From contig JAFZPJ010000046.1 of the NCBI GenBank assembly GCA_017550385.1, positions 1 to 40,395 on the forward strand: 40,395 nucleotides of DNA, in the 5' to 3' direction. This DNA comes from Clostridiales bacterium (GTDB taxonomy: Bacteria; Bacillota; Clostridia; Saccharofermentanales; Saccharofermentanaceae). Below are positions 1 through 7,188 of this stretch, piece by piece. Below the pieces are notes generated by a model that had not been told where the DNA came from, searched no databases, and was given only the letters and a program-made list of their open reading frames with translations. How positions within the stretch are numbered: position 1 is the first letter of the stretch; the number at the start of each line of letters is the position of its first letter. Position numbers and translations under genes: made by a program.

Positions 1-385
1 AGATGCCGAGAACGTTCTCGGAGAAGTTCGTCATCATGCCGAAGAACGCAGCGATCCACATCCAGAACACCGCGCCGGGGCCGCCCAGGCAGATGGCTGC
101 GGATACGCCTGCGATGTTGCCCGTGCCGATGGTCGCCGCGAGCGCCGTACAGAGCGCCTGGAACTGCGATACGCTGCCCTTCTCTTTCTTGTTGTGGCTC
201 TTCTTATCGAAAACGCCGCCGCCGGTCTTCTTCCACCAGTGCGCGAAATGCGTTACCTGGAAGCACTTGGTGACGATGGTGAGCAGTATGCCCGTACCGA
301 TAAGAAGTACGAGTCCTATCTTGACCCATACGAATGAATTGACGATGTCGTTGATCTCTGTGAGTTTGGCTAAGAATGTATCCAT
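1..385 (-). CDS. Sodium:alanine/glycine symporter (AGCS family), N-terminal part
   Basis: Leftward gene cut by the window edge; about 128 residues are visible from ATG at 385-383, preceded on its strand by a good AAAGGAG site. The product starts MDTFLAKLTEINDIVNSFVW and contains a first membrane helix (about residues 19-36), a basic loop, and then the family hallmark GTGNIAGVSAAI (about residues 86-97) followed by GGPGAVFWMW. That glycine-rich segment is typical of the Na+-coupled alanine/glycine carriers that import small neutral amino acids. The full family protein is about 450-480 residues, so roughly the first quarter is here. It is divergent from the acetyltransferase gene. Which amino acid is carried cannot be told from this part. 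Confidence 0.93.
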   Translation of the reverse strand, partial: MDTFLAKLTEINDIVNSFVWVKIGLVLLIGTGILLTIVTKCFQVTHFAHWWKKTGGGVFDKKSHNKKEKGSVSQFQALCTALAATIGTGNIAGVSAAICLGGPGAVFWMWIAAFFGMMTNFSENVLGI

Positions 386-458
386 CTGCGCGGCTCCTTT
401 GTTATTACGCTATAAAAATAAATAAAAAGCGCGCTGAATGCAAGTTATGTAAGGGAGA

Positions 459-488
459 TGTCATATCCGGAGTATTGTGAGATATAAT
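459..488 (+). promoter_or_regulatory. Probable promoter of the acetyltransferase/methyltransferase pair
   Basis: A perfect TATAAT lies at 483-488, with a weak -35-like TGTCAT at 459-464 (18-base spacer). Transcription would start around 495, just before GGAGG at 500-504 and ATG 512. The -10 is clear; the -35 is inferred. Confidence 0.45.
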
Positions 489-511
489 AAAAGATATCGG
501 AGGAAACATTC

Positions 512-1072
512 ATGGCTATCAATATGTGCGGAACGAAGACGATCGAGACGGAGAGACTTGTCTTGAGACAATTCGTGATAGAAGATGCAGAGTCTGCCAT
601 GCGTAACTGGGCGGGCGACGACCATGTCCAGAAGATGTACGGCGAGCCTTCGTACAAGACGGTCAAGGCGGCTGAGAGGCTGCTTGCCAAATACATCAAG
701 AGCTACGACAAGGGCAATTATTACCGCTGGGCAGTGATAGAGAAGACCTCCGGAGAATGCATCGGTCAGGTAGCGTATTTTCTCGTGGATACGAGTAATA
801 GCTTCGGTGAGATAGAATACTGCATCGGCACCGCCTTCCAGGGCAAAGGATATGCTACCGAGGCGGCCAGAGCCGTCATAGATTACGGCTTCAAGAAAAT
901 CGGGTTCCATAAGGTGCAGATCTGCGTAAGGCCTTCGAACGCACCGTCCAAAAAGGTCATAGAGAAGTGCGGCTTCACATATGAAGGTACGCTCAGAGAC
1001 TACTTCTTCATTGACGGCAAATACGAAGACAGGATGTTCTTCTCGATATTGGAAGACGAGTATGGGAAATAA
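512..1072 (+). CDS. GNAT-family N-acetyltransferase (RimJ/RimL-like)
   Basis: A 186-residue protein of usual length for the RimJ/RimL branch of GNAT acetyltransferases, which use acetyl-CoA to acetylate amines, often protein N-termini or small molecules. The N-terminus TERLVLRQF (about 13-21) is characteristic of this branch. The acetyl-CoA motif A reads GTAFQGKGYATEA (106-118), giving the Q-x-x-G-x-A/G pyrophosphate loop, and motif B is seen in SNAPSKKVIEKCGF (142-155). ATG 512 follows GGAGG at 500-504. The substrate is unknown. It sits 3 bases before the SpoU methyltransferase gene, so the two are probably cotranscribed; a ribosome-linked role is possible but is inference. Confidence 0.9.
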   Translation: MAINMCGTKTIETERLVLRQFVIEDAESAMRNWAGDDHVQKMYGEPSYKTVKAAERLLAKYIKSYDKGNYYRWAVIEKTSGECIGQVAYFLVDTSNSFGEIEYCIGTAFQGKGYATEAARAVIDYGFKKIGFHKVQICVRPSNAPSKKVIEKCGFTYEGTLRDYFFIDGKYEDRMFFSILEDEYGK

Positions 1073-1075
1073 ACT

Positions 1076-1921
1076 ATGAACCTGATAGAGATCAAGGACA
1101 TCAACGCACCCAAACTGGATATATTTGCCAGGGTAACCGAGCCGCAGATGCGCGCATACTATGAGGGCGAGCCGGGGATCTTCCTCGCGGAGACTGCGAA
1201 CGTCATAATCGACGCGCTTAATGCAGGATATGAACCGCTGTCGATGCTCGTCGAGACAGCAAGGCTTGAAGCGGAGGCAGCGCCTGTCTTTGAGGTACTC
1301 GAGAAGTGTCTTGGGAAGGAAAGAGCAGACGGCATTCCCGTATACATCGCTGATCAGCAGGTCATGATCGAGATGACCGGACACCACCTGGCGCGGGGAC
1401 TATGGGCTGCGTTCAGAAGAAAGCCCGAACTTACCGTGGAAGAGCTCTGCCGTGATGCGAGACGCATTGCAGTATTGTACGACGTGTTGAATCCTGCGAA
1501 TGTCGGCGCGATAATACGTTCCGCCGCTGCGCTCGGAATGGACGGCGTACTGCTCACGCATCCTTCTGTTGACCCTCTCACCAGACGTGCGGCGAGAGTC
1601 AGCATGGGAACCGTGTTCAAGATACCCTGGGCCAAGGCTCCGCTCGAAGATTCAGAGGGAACCAGACTCATAGACATCCTTCAATATTACGGATACAAAA
1701 CAGTCGCTATGGCTTTGACTGAGGATTCTACCAGCGTCGACAATGACGAGATCCGTGCGAATGAGAGGCTTGCGGTCATACTCGGCACCGAAGGCACCGG
1801 CCTGCCGAAGGACGTAATATCTGCGTGCGACTACCGGGTGATGATCCCGATGATGAGAGGCGTGGATTCATTGAACGTCGCCGCAGCCAGCGCGATAAGC
1901 TTCTGGGAGCTGATGAAGTAA
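1076..1921 (+). CDS. SpoU/TrmH-family RNA 2'-O-methyltransferase
   Basis: A 281-residue SPOUT enzyme expected to methylate a ribose 2'-OH in rRNA or tRNA using S-adenosylmethionine. The trefoil-knot motifs are all visible: motif 1 NPANVGAIIRSA (139-150, with the catalytic Arg148), motif 2 LGTEGTGL (236-243) and motif 3 MIPMMRGVDSLNVAAA (256-271). About 120 N-terminal residues precede the catalytic domain and probably act as the RNA-binding substrate domain, as in TsnR/RlmB-type enzymes. The start has only a weak ribosome site and is 3 bases after the upstream stop, suggesting translational coupling. The target nucleotide cannot be predicted. A strong hairpin terminator follows at once. Confidence 0.93.
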   Translation: MNLIEIKDINAPKLDIFARVTEPQMRAYYEGEPGIFLAETANVIIDALNAGYEPLSMLVETARLEAEAAPVFEVLEKCLGKERADGIPVYIADQQVMIEMTGHHLARGLWAAFRRKPELTVEELCRDARRIAVLYDVLNPANVGAIIRSAAALGMDGVLLTHPSVDPLTRRAARVSMGTVFKIPWAKAPLEDSEGTRLIDILQYYGYKTVAMALTEDSTSVDNDEIRANERLAVILGTEGTGLPKDVISACDYRVMIPMMRGVDSLNVAAASAISFWELMK

Positions 1922-1928
1922 AAACAAA

Positions 1929-1952
1929 AGAGCGGACTTTGCAGTCCGCTCT
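1929..1952. terminator. Bidirectional intrinsic terminator
   Basis: A 10-bp stem (AGAGCGGACT, 1929-1938, with AGTCCGCTCT, 1943-1952) closes a 4-base loop. Rightward it is followed by TGTTTGCTT and leftward by CTTTTGTTTT, so it can end both the methyltransferase transcript and the leftward TM2 gene. Confidence 0.85.
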
Positions 1953-1982
1953 GTTTGCTTAAGTTGACTCAACTGTTAAGGA

Positions 1983-2222
1983 TTACTTAGCGTAGTTACC
2001 GTCGATGAATACGATCTCTTCGTCATCCTTGAAAGCCTCACCGTAAGCCTTGGAAAGGCTGATGATCCAGTCGATAAGGCACCATACGCCGCAGCCGCCG
2101 CATGTGATGAGCTTAACTACACCGAGTCCGATCTGGCCTCTTACGAAACGGTCAACGCCGAGGTAGCCGAGAAGGAAGTTGAATACCCAAACGAACAGGT
2201 GCTTATTAAATCTTTTTTCCAT
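1983..2222 (-). CDS. TM2-domain small membrane protein, copy A
   Basis: A 79-residue protein made of little more than a TM2 domain: a helix near residues 8-22, the signature [20 protein letters not shown] (21-40, a GxxRFxxG-x-xxGxxK type loop), then GGCGVWCLIDWI with a second helix and an acidic tail ending DGNYAK. TM2 proteins are widespread small integral membrane proteins of unclear biochemical role. It is about 80% identical by eye to copy B at 2821-3060, and promoter, leader and 3' end are also alike, which indicates a local duplication. ATG 2222 follows GGAGGG on its strand. Confidence 0.9.
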   Translation of the reverse strand: MEKRFNKHLFVWVFNFLLGYLGVDRFVRGQIGLGVVKLITCGGCGVWCLIDWIISLSKAYGEAFKDDEEIVFIDGNYAK

Positions 2223-2260
2223 ATAGAAAACCCTCCATTTGATTTTTTGGAACTACATCT

Positions 2261-2288
2261 AATATATAGAAAAAATGTTTTGTTTCAA
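2261..2288 (-). promoter_or_regulatory. Promoter of TM2 copy A
   Basis: Read leftward, TTGAAA (2288-2283) and TATATT (2266-2261) are separated by 16 bases. Upstream of the -35 lies a long A-rich run (about 2290-2320) that looks like an UP element, suggesting strong expression. The same -35, -10 and spacing occur before copy B. Confidence 0.65.
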
Positions 2289-2344
2289 GGGATTTTTACA
2301 ATTTTTTTGTTTTTTTGCCGGGGGAAAGAAGCGCAAAAGCACAG

Positions 2345-2359
2345 TGTAACAATGTTACA
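2345..2359. promoter_or_regulatory. Short perfect inverted repeat TGTAAC-AAT-GTTACA
   Basis: A 15-base palindrome between the DUF2752 stop (2380) and the TM2 copy A promoter. It has no U-tract, so a protein-binding site is more likely than a terminator, but nothing shows which protein. Confidence 0.4.
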
Positions 2360-2379
2360 AAGCTTGATTTATAAGGATT

Positions 2380-2751
2380 TCAGTACACCAGAGTCCCCGT
2401 ACACATCCTGATGACGTAAACGGCCAAAAGCAGGATTCCTGCTATGATCAGGATGACGTTATTGACCTTGGCGGGGATCTTGATGCCGCCCAAAGCGTTC
2501 AATAACTCGACCAGAACGAGCGGAACGGCGACTATCCACAGCGGATGGTAGTGGAATGCCCCGCTGAAATCGCCTCTGCAGGCTGACAGAACTGCTCTGG
2601 TCATTCCGCAGCCGGGGCAGGGGATGCCTGTAACGGCTTTGAAAGGGCATCTGTAGATATCCAGGAGCATCAGAGCGGCAAGCAAAGCCATGACCGCGAC
2701 GAATATCACGATCGATACTATCTTTGATTTGGTACTGCTCTTCTTGCTCAT
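2380..2751 (-). CDS. DUF2752-family membrane protein
   Basis: A 123-residue protein with the DUF2752 hallmark: a first helix (about 11-30), then PCPGCGMTRA (44-53; Cys45 and Cys48), then FHYHPLW (66-72) leading into further helices (about 72-85 and 96-112). The family is found beside TM2 proteins in many bacteria, but its biochemical role is not known to me; the CPGCG pair could bind metal or form a disulfide. No clear ribosome binding site precedes ATG 2751. Instead the U-rich tail of a terminator hairpin (2766-2789) runs right up to it, so its expression may depend on read-through from TM2 copy B. Confidence 0.85.
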   Translation of the reverse strand: MSKKSSTKSKIVSIVIFVAVMALLAALMLLDIYRCPFKAVTGIPCPGCGMTRAVLSACRGDFSGAFHYHPLWIVAVPLVLVELLNALGGIKIPAKVNNVILIIAGILLLAVYVIRMCTGTLVY

Positions 2752-2765
2752 AAAGACTAAAGAAA

Positions 2766-2789
2766 GACCCGCCCTCTTCAGAGCGGGTC
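2766..2789 (-). terminator. Terminator or attenuator between TM2 copy B and DUF2752
   Basis: Stem GACCCGC (2766-2772) with GCGGGTC (2783-2789), further closed by TCT/AGA inside. On the leftward strand it is followed by a T-rich run (TTTCTTTAGTCTTT) that reaches the DUF2752 start codon. Confidence 0.75.
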
Positions 2790-2820
2790 GGTTTCTCTTG
2801 TTAAATATCCGTGTTAAGGA

Positions 2821-3060
2821 TTACTTAGCGTAAGCACCATCAACGAATACGACTTCTTCGTCAGCCTTGAAAGGCTCGCCGTAAACCTTCATGAGGCAGA
2901 TGATCCAGTCGATCATAGCCCAGATGCCGCAGCCGCCGCATGTAATAAGCTTTACAACGCCGAGTCCGATCTGGCCTCTGATGAAACGGTCAACACCGAA
3001 AACACCAAGGATCCAGCAGAAAACCCAACAATAAAGGTGCTTATTAAATCTTTTTTCCAT
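2821..3060 (-). CDS. TM2-domain small membrane protein, copy B
   Basis: A 79-residue paralogue of copy A with the same plan: MEKRFNKHL start, TM2 signature [20 protein letters not shown] (about 18-37), [12 protein letters not shown] and acidic tail DGAYAK. Identity is spread over the entire length; most changes are in the first helix (FVWVFNFLLG against [10 protein letters not shown]). ATG 3060 is preceded by GGAGGG on its strand. The copy has its own promoter and its own downstream hairpin, so the pair looks like an intact duplicated transcription unit with the DUF2752 gene between. Confidence 0.9.
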   Translation of the reverse strand: MEKRFNKHLYCWVFCWILGVFGVDRFIRGQIGLGVVKLITCGGCGIWAMIDWIICLMKVYGEPFKADEEVVFVDGAYAK

Positions 3061-3096
3061 AGTTAAACCCTCCGTTATAGTTTTAGGACTATTATT

Positions 3097-3124
3097 AATA
3101 TATATTAATCACATATTTTTTCAA
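3097..3124 (-). promoter_or_regulatory. Promoter of TM2 copy B
   Basis: Read leftward, TTGAAA (3124-3119) and TATATT (3102-3097) with a 16-base spacer, the same as copy A. Confidence 0.65.
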
Positions 3125-3164
3125 GAGATTTTTAGATTTTTATAGACCAAAAACCTGACAAATC

Positions 3165-4850
3165 TCACTTTCGTCCCAAAAACACCGGCAGCAACAGCGA
3201 TACGAGGAATCCCGTGACCGCGTTCATCAAGGTTCCGATCAGGAGTGCAGGCACGATCATGTTGAAGTACACGCCTGCGAAAACGACGCATGCCGACGGG
3301 CCGAGACCGAAGTACAGGAAGAGCATCTGCAGGACGAACTTGATGGTCTGCGCTCCCTCAGTCGGGACGGCCAGCGCGATGAGCGTTCCCACTACCGTAG
3401 CAAAGAAGCTGATCGACAGTATGAACACGAACCACATCAGTATCACGAGCGGATTCGTGCCAAGCATTATCCCTGCGATCACCATGGGTACTGCGAGGTC
3501 TATCGCTGTTACCGTGAGGCAGCCGAGGAGAGACCAGATGATTTTCGAGTAGGGCTTGTCCGGGATGAGTATGAAGAACTCCCTGGAAGTGTCCTCTCTT
3601 ATAGGATCGCCGAGCGTGCGGTAGAAGGCGATGATGCCCATTGCACACGCGGGGATCATAAACTTGTCGATGCCTTCCGGAGCGTACCTTCCCGCGAAGA
3701 ACGACGCGAAAACGCCCATTACCAGATACACGAGCATCGTGGTCGAGAAGATCTTCAGCTTGGCAAACCTGAACCTGTTGAAGACCGCCTTGTAGAAGAA
3801 GACGTTGGCGCCGTTGCCGTAACGGAAGCCCTCACGGTCGATGTTGCCCTTGCGCTCTTTCTCGCGGACGACGGTCGCGCCGGAAGAAGCCCTGTGCGCA
3901 TTCTCGATCTGCTCGGCCCTGCGCTCAGCCGCGAACATAGCATCCTCATAGAAGTCCGCCTTCATCTTCCAGATAAAGACGATGAGGAGGATGCAGGACG
4001 CCGCGAAGAGTCCCAGGTAGATGCCGGACATCTTAAGGTCGCCGTTGACCGCATAGTAGGATATGCCTCTGAGCCAGCCCCAGAAGGGTACCCAGTGCGT
4101 GGCGGGGCTCGCGAAATAATCCTTCACGGCAGGGATGAGCTCCTTGCCGCCGAGCGTTACATATGCAGCGAAGCCTGCTGCGAGAAGTCCGTAGAAACCG
4201 ATGAGGAACTTGTTGAACTTATCGGTAGGATTGTTGAGTTTGGATGCGATCGTGTAGAACGTTACCTGGATGAGCGTGCTGAACATCAGGATGAGCATGT
4301 ATACGACGATGCATGACAGTGCGCCCCAGAATCCGAGACCTGCGTTGATCATCAGGTTCGGCATCTGGAATACCATGAACAGCGAGACGAAGAACGATGA
4401 TCCAAGCGAGCACGTTAGTCGGAACAGCAGTACCGACTGCGGTTTGAGCGGTGATGCGAACATCATCGGCACGTCTGCGGGCAGGAAGATCTTGCCCGAG
4501 TTCTGTGCGTTGGATACGTTGGTCGCAAGTATAAGGAAGAATACGGCCGAGATGCAGAAGTCCACGATGTTCGCAGGCGTCAGGTCGTACTTCTTCATGT
4601 ATTTCTCGACGTCGGCAGTGAAGGAGAAGATCTCTTCGTCGTCATCTTCGTCCTCTGAATCGTCTTCGATCTCGACGGTCTCAGTATGAGATTCTTCCTG
4701 GTCGGCAACGGCGGAGATGACTGTTCCGATGATGCCGCCCAAGAGTCCTCCTGCTACCATGAGCACGAGGAATACCGCGACCCAGGTCTTCAGCAGTTTC
4801 TTAAGCGTGTTAAGAACTGAGTGGAAGACATAATATGCAAACAGTCTCAT
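3165..4850 (-). CDS. Putative ABC exporter permease
   Basis: A 561-residue polytopic membrane protein resembling the putative ABC exporter membrane subunits of Firmicutes. Hydrophobic segments occur near residues 22-50, 95-112, 140-165, 175-200, 218-235, 268-290 and in a C-terminal cluster from about 375 to 558. A very acidic stretch (about 58-75, rich in Asp and Glu) lies between the first two membrane segments. The start codon overlaps the stop of the upstream ATPase gene by 4 bases (ATGA), so the two are translationally coupled and surely form one transporter. The substrate is unknown; drug, lipid or peptide export are all possible. Confidence 0.82.
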   Translation of the reverse strand: MRLFAYYVFHSVLNTLKKLLKTWVAVFLVLMVAGGLLGGIIGTVISAVADQEESHTETVEIEDDSEDEDDDEEIFSFTADVEKYMKKYDLTPANIVDFCISAVFFLILATNVSNAQNSGKIFLPADVPMMFASPLKPQSVLLFRLTCSLGSSFFVSLFMVFQMPNLMINAGLGFWGALSCIVVYMLILMFSTLIQVTFYTIASKLNNPTDKFNKFLIGFYGLLAAGFAAYVTLGGKELIPAVKDYFASPATHWVPFWGWLRGISYYAVNGDLKMSGIYLGLFAASCILLIVFIWKMKADFYEDAMFAAERRAEQIENAHRASSGATVVREKERKGNIDREGFRYGNGANVFFYKAVFNRFRFAKLKIFSTTMLVYLVMGVFASFFAGRYAPEGIDKFMIPACAMGIIAFYRTLGDPIREDTSREFFILIPDKPYSKIIWSLLGCLTVTAIDLAVPMVIAGIMLGTNPLVILMWFVFILSISFFATVVGTLIALAVPTEGAQTIKFVLQMLFLYFGLGPSACVVFAGVYFNMIVPALLIGTLMNAVTGFLVSLLLPVFLGRK

Positions 4851-5593
4851 TTGTCTTCTACCGCCTTATCCTCTTCGCCGCTGATCTGGTCCTTCTCGAT
4901 GCCTTCTGTTACTTCGAAGAAGACATCCTCAAGTGACTTGCCGCTTCCGTCGACGTCGCTTCTCGTGACGTTGGCCTTGATCTGTCCGCCCTGCATGATG
5001 ATGGTCCTGTCCCAGAGCATATCGACGCTGTCGATGATGTGCGTACTGATGAACAGGGTCTTGCCTGCCTGGCGAAGCTCTTCGATGTAATTCTTGAGCT
5101 CCTTGATGGCGTGCGGATCGAGACCCAACATAGGCTCGTCGAGCAGGATGATGTCGGGGTCGGGAAGAAGACCGAGGCAGAGGTTCAGCTTCTGCTGCAT
5201 ACCCTTGGACAGCTCGTCGCCGAACTTCTTGCGCTTGTCGTCAAGCTCGAATCTCTTGAGGAGCGTGTCGATGCGGTCCTTATAGTCCGTGAGCCTGTAT
5301 GCTCTGGCGATGAATTCCATGTGCTCTACGACCGTAAGGTTAGGGTAGAGCGAAGGAAGCTCCGGGATATATCCCAGATACTTACGCGCCTCGGGCGTCT
5401 TGTTGTTAACGCCGTTGACCGTGATGGATCCTTCGAACTTCAAGAATCCTATTATGGACTTGATGATCGTACTCTTGCCCGCGCCGTTGGGTCCTAAGAG
5501 GACCGTGAGCGAGCCGGGCTCCAATGTGAATGAGACATCATTGCATGCAAGGTTCTTGCCGTAACGCTTGGTTACGTTCTTGACTTCTAACAT
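4847..5593 (-). CDS. ABC transporter ATP-binding protein
   Basis: A 248-residue ABC ATPase of the CcmA/multidrug-exporter type that would power the permease encoded directly downstream. Visible motifs: Walker A GPNGAGKS (34-41), Q-loop region YIPELPSLYP (75-84), signature LSKGMQQKL (128-136), Walker B IILLDEP (148-154), D-loop LGLDP and the switch His in ISTHIIDS (about 183-190). The C-terminal about 25 residues are acidic and extend past the core fold. ATG 5593 follows a GGGGG run on its strand. The 4-base overlap with the permease gene shows a two-gene operon. Confidence 0.95.
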   Translation of the reverse strand: MLEVKNVTKRYGKNLACNDVSFTLEPGSLTVLLGPNGAGKSTIIKSIIGFLKFEGSITVNGVNNKTPEARKYLGYIPELPSLYPNLTVVEHMEFIARAYRLTDYKDRIDTLLKRFELDDKRKKFGDELSKGMQQKLNLCLGLLPDPDIILLDEPMLGLDPHAIKELKNYIEELRQAGKTLFISTHIIDSVDMLWDRTIIMQGGQIKANVTRSDVDGSGKSLEDVFFEVTEGIEKDQISGEEDKAVEDK

Positions 5594-5696
5594 AATCTTA
5601 TACCCCCAACATCTCGGTATTCTAGAGAACTACCGCCAAATATTTAATCATTTTGGAGTTACGAATTCAAGACGTGATGAGTTGTGAGTAAACGAT

Positions 5697-5741
5697 GTAG
5701 TAAACAGGCTGACTCCCGAAGGAATCAGCCTGCTGAACTAC
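5697..5741 (-). terminator. Hairpin terminator with UUCG tetraloop
   Basis: On the leftward strand CAGGCTGATTCC and GGAGTCAGCCTG (5732-5705) pair over 12 bp around a TTCG loop, and GTAG(T)/(A)CTAC pairs outside it. The U-tract is weak (TTTACTAC), so this may act as a terminator or as an mRNA-stabilising 3' hairpin for the small gene 5762-6148. Confidence 0.7.
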
Positions 5742-5761
5742 ATAAATTATATCTTATCGAA

Positions 5762-6148
5762 TTACAGACCCATCTTGTTGAGCTCTGCAACGACTTCGTC
5801 AACCTGCTGCTGAGCGAGCTGGTTGTTCTTGCCGCCGAGCTTGCCGAGTCCTGTGATACCGCCGGTGAGATCATCGAGGAAAGCGTTCTTGACCATGTTG
5901 CCGACGCCTGCTTCTTCGTTCCTCATGACGGTGAACTTGTTGCCTTCAGCGCCCTTGAACCAGCCCTGTGTGATCTGGCACTGATTGTTCTTGTCGATAG
6001 CAGGGAAAGCTATGATCTTGGCAAAACCCTGAGAAACGAGCTCGGGCTTGCCGGGTGTGAATTCATGATCCTTGATTGCCTCGTAGAGAGACTCCATTGA
6101 ATAGTTCTTTGATGTTGTTACCTTGACCTGCTTAATACCAAAAGCCAT
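5762..6148 (-). CDS. Small soluble protein of unknown function
   Basis: A 128-residue protein I do not recognise. It has no signal peptide or membrane helix. It begins MAFGIKQVKVTTSKNYSMES, carries a Gly-rich stretch GGITGLGKLGGKN (about 96-108) and ends in a short amphipathic helix rich in Gln and Glu. The first two thirds look like alternating strands and one helix (sensor-like or PH-like fold are guesses only). It has its own strong ribosome site (GGAGGT) and a strong 3' hairpin, so it is a genuine monocistronic gene, probably well expressed. Neighbours give no functional hint. Confidence 0.8.
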   Translation of the reverse strand: MAFGIKQVKVTTSKNYSMESLYEAIKDHEFTPGKPELVSQGFAKIIAFPAIDKNNQCQITQGWFKGAEGNKFTVMRNEEAGVGNMVKNAFLDDLTGGITGLGKLGGKNNQLAQQQVDEVVAELNKMGL

Positions 6149-6173
6149 AAATACCTCCTGAGATTATTGATAT

Positions 6174-6185
6174 TTGATATATCAA
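6174..6185. promoter_or_regulatory. Palindrome TTGATATATCAA before the small gene
   Basis: Perfect 12-base palindrome, with a further half-like ATTGATAT beside it, 26 bases upstream of the leftward ATG at 6148. On that strand a TTGATA (about 6205-6200) with GATATA about 17 bases on could form the promoter, so the palindrome would overlap the -10. It may be a repressor site; inference only. Confidence 0.35.
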
Positions 6186-6283
6186 TTTCTTTTAACATCA
6201 TATCAAACGGGTCTGCTTTTGTTAATCCTGTCAGGCGTTTTTAATGATAGAATTTTTGAGAGTAATAGAAGGGAGTTCTCTTT

Positions 6284-7114
6284 ATGATCAAAGGTCTTCA
6301 GAAAATCGTTGACGGCAAGGTATTCCAGGGCATCATACTGTTCGTTATCGTCTTCAACTCGGTCATCATGGGCGTCGAGACGATCAGGAACTTAAGTGAC
6401 GGCGCAGTATCCGTTCTCGCGACCATCAACACGGTCTGCCTCTGGATATTCATCATCGAGATAATCGTTAAGCTGCTGGCTTACGGCCTGGCTTACTTCA
6501 AGGATCCTTGGAACTGGTTCGACATCATAATCGTCGGCGTGTCCATGGCTTCCGGTCTGGCATTCATGTCCGCGTTCCGTGCGGTAAGAGTGCTGCGCGT
6601 ACTCAAGTCGCTCAAGGCTCTGCGCGGCACCAAGCTCATCGGTTCCGTCAAGCACCTGCAGGTCATCATCAATGCCATCGTCAAGTCCATCCCGAGCATA
6701 CTGTGGACGGGGATACTGCTGATCCTGATCTATTACATTTTCGCGCTGATCGGAGTGAACCTGTTCGGCGAGACGTTCCCCGACTGGTTCGGAACGATAG
6801 GCAAGGCGATGTATACTCTCTTCCAGGTAATGACGCTCGAGAGCTGGTCCATGGGCATAAGCAGGCCCGTCATGGAAGCGTTCCCGTATGCGTGGGCGTA
6901 TTTCGTGCCGTACGTACTGCTGTCGTCCTTCGTGGTCATGAACGTCGTCGTCGGCATTGTGGTCAACTCTATAAGCGAGGTCACCGCCGAGAGCAATGCA
7001 GAGGACAAGGTGGAGGCTTCCTCGGAGGTCTCGCGAACGGAACTCCTCGAGGAGATGCGTGCGCTCAAAGAGCAGCTCGACCGCATGGAGAAGGCAATGG
7101 CTCAGGGCAAGTGA
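6284..7114 (+). CDS. NaChBac-like voltage-gated sodium channel
   Basis: A 276-residue six-helix ion channel of the bacterial voltage-gated sodium channel family; four subunits would assemble a pore. The S4 voltage sensor has positive charges at every third residue: R99, R102, R105, K108, K111, R114. The pore loop carries TLESWS (184-189), the selectivity filter sequence known from NaChBac, in which Glu186 gives Na+ preference. S5 is about 138-160 and S6 about 205-228. A charged C-terminal helix (about 245-275) looks like the usual tetramerising coiled coil. ATG 6284 follows GAAGGGAG. It is monocistronic or followed by a separately promoted membrane protein gene. Role in motility, pH or ion homeostasis is not shown here. 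Confidence 0.93.
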   Translation: MIKGLQKIVDGKVFQGIILFVIVFNSVIMGVETIRNLSDGAVSVLATINTVCLWIFIIEIIVKLLAYGLAYFKDPWNWFDIIIVGVSMASGLAFMSAFRAVRVLRVLKSLKALRGTKLIGSVKHLQVIINAIVKSIPSILWTGILLILIYYIFALIGVNLFGETFPDWFGTIGKAMYTLFQVMTLESWSMGISRPVMEAFPYAWAYFVPYVLLSSFVVMNVVVGIVVNSISEVTAESNAEDKVEASSEVSRTELLEEMRALKEQLDRMEKAMAQGK

Positions 7115-7123
7115 TTTCCGCTA

Positions 7124-7152
7124 TTGTAATTAAGTAAACTATATTTTATTAT
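7124..7152 (+). promoter_or_regulatory. Promoter of the 247-residue membrane protein gene
   Basis: TTGTAA (7124-7129), 17-base spacer, TATTAT (7147-7152). The leader then holds AAAGGAG about 12 bases before ATG 7189. Confidence 0.55.
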
Positions 7153-7188
7153 TTACACCAATGGCTGTTATGAAAGGAGAATTTTACT

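Noticed and set aside
461-1387. Long leftward open frame opposite the acetyltransferase and methyltransferase genes
   Set aside because: Complementary-strand shadow of two genes with clear family motifs; no ribosome site and no recognisable product.
6508-7137. 209-codon frame overlapping the sodium channel
   Set aside because: Arg/His/Gln-rich out-of-frame translation of the channel gene, a typical shadow.
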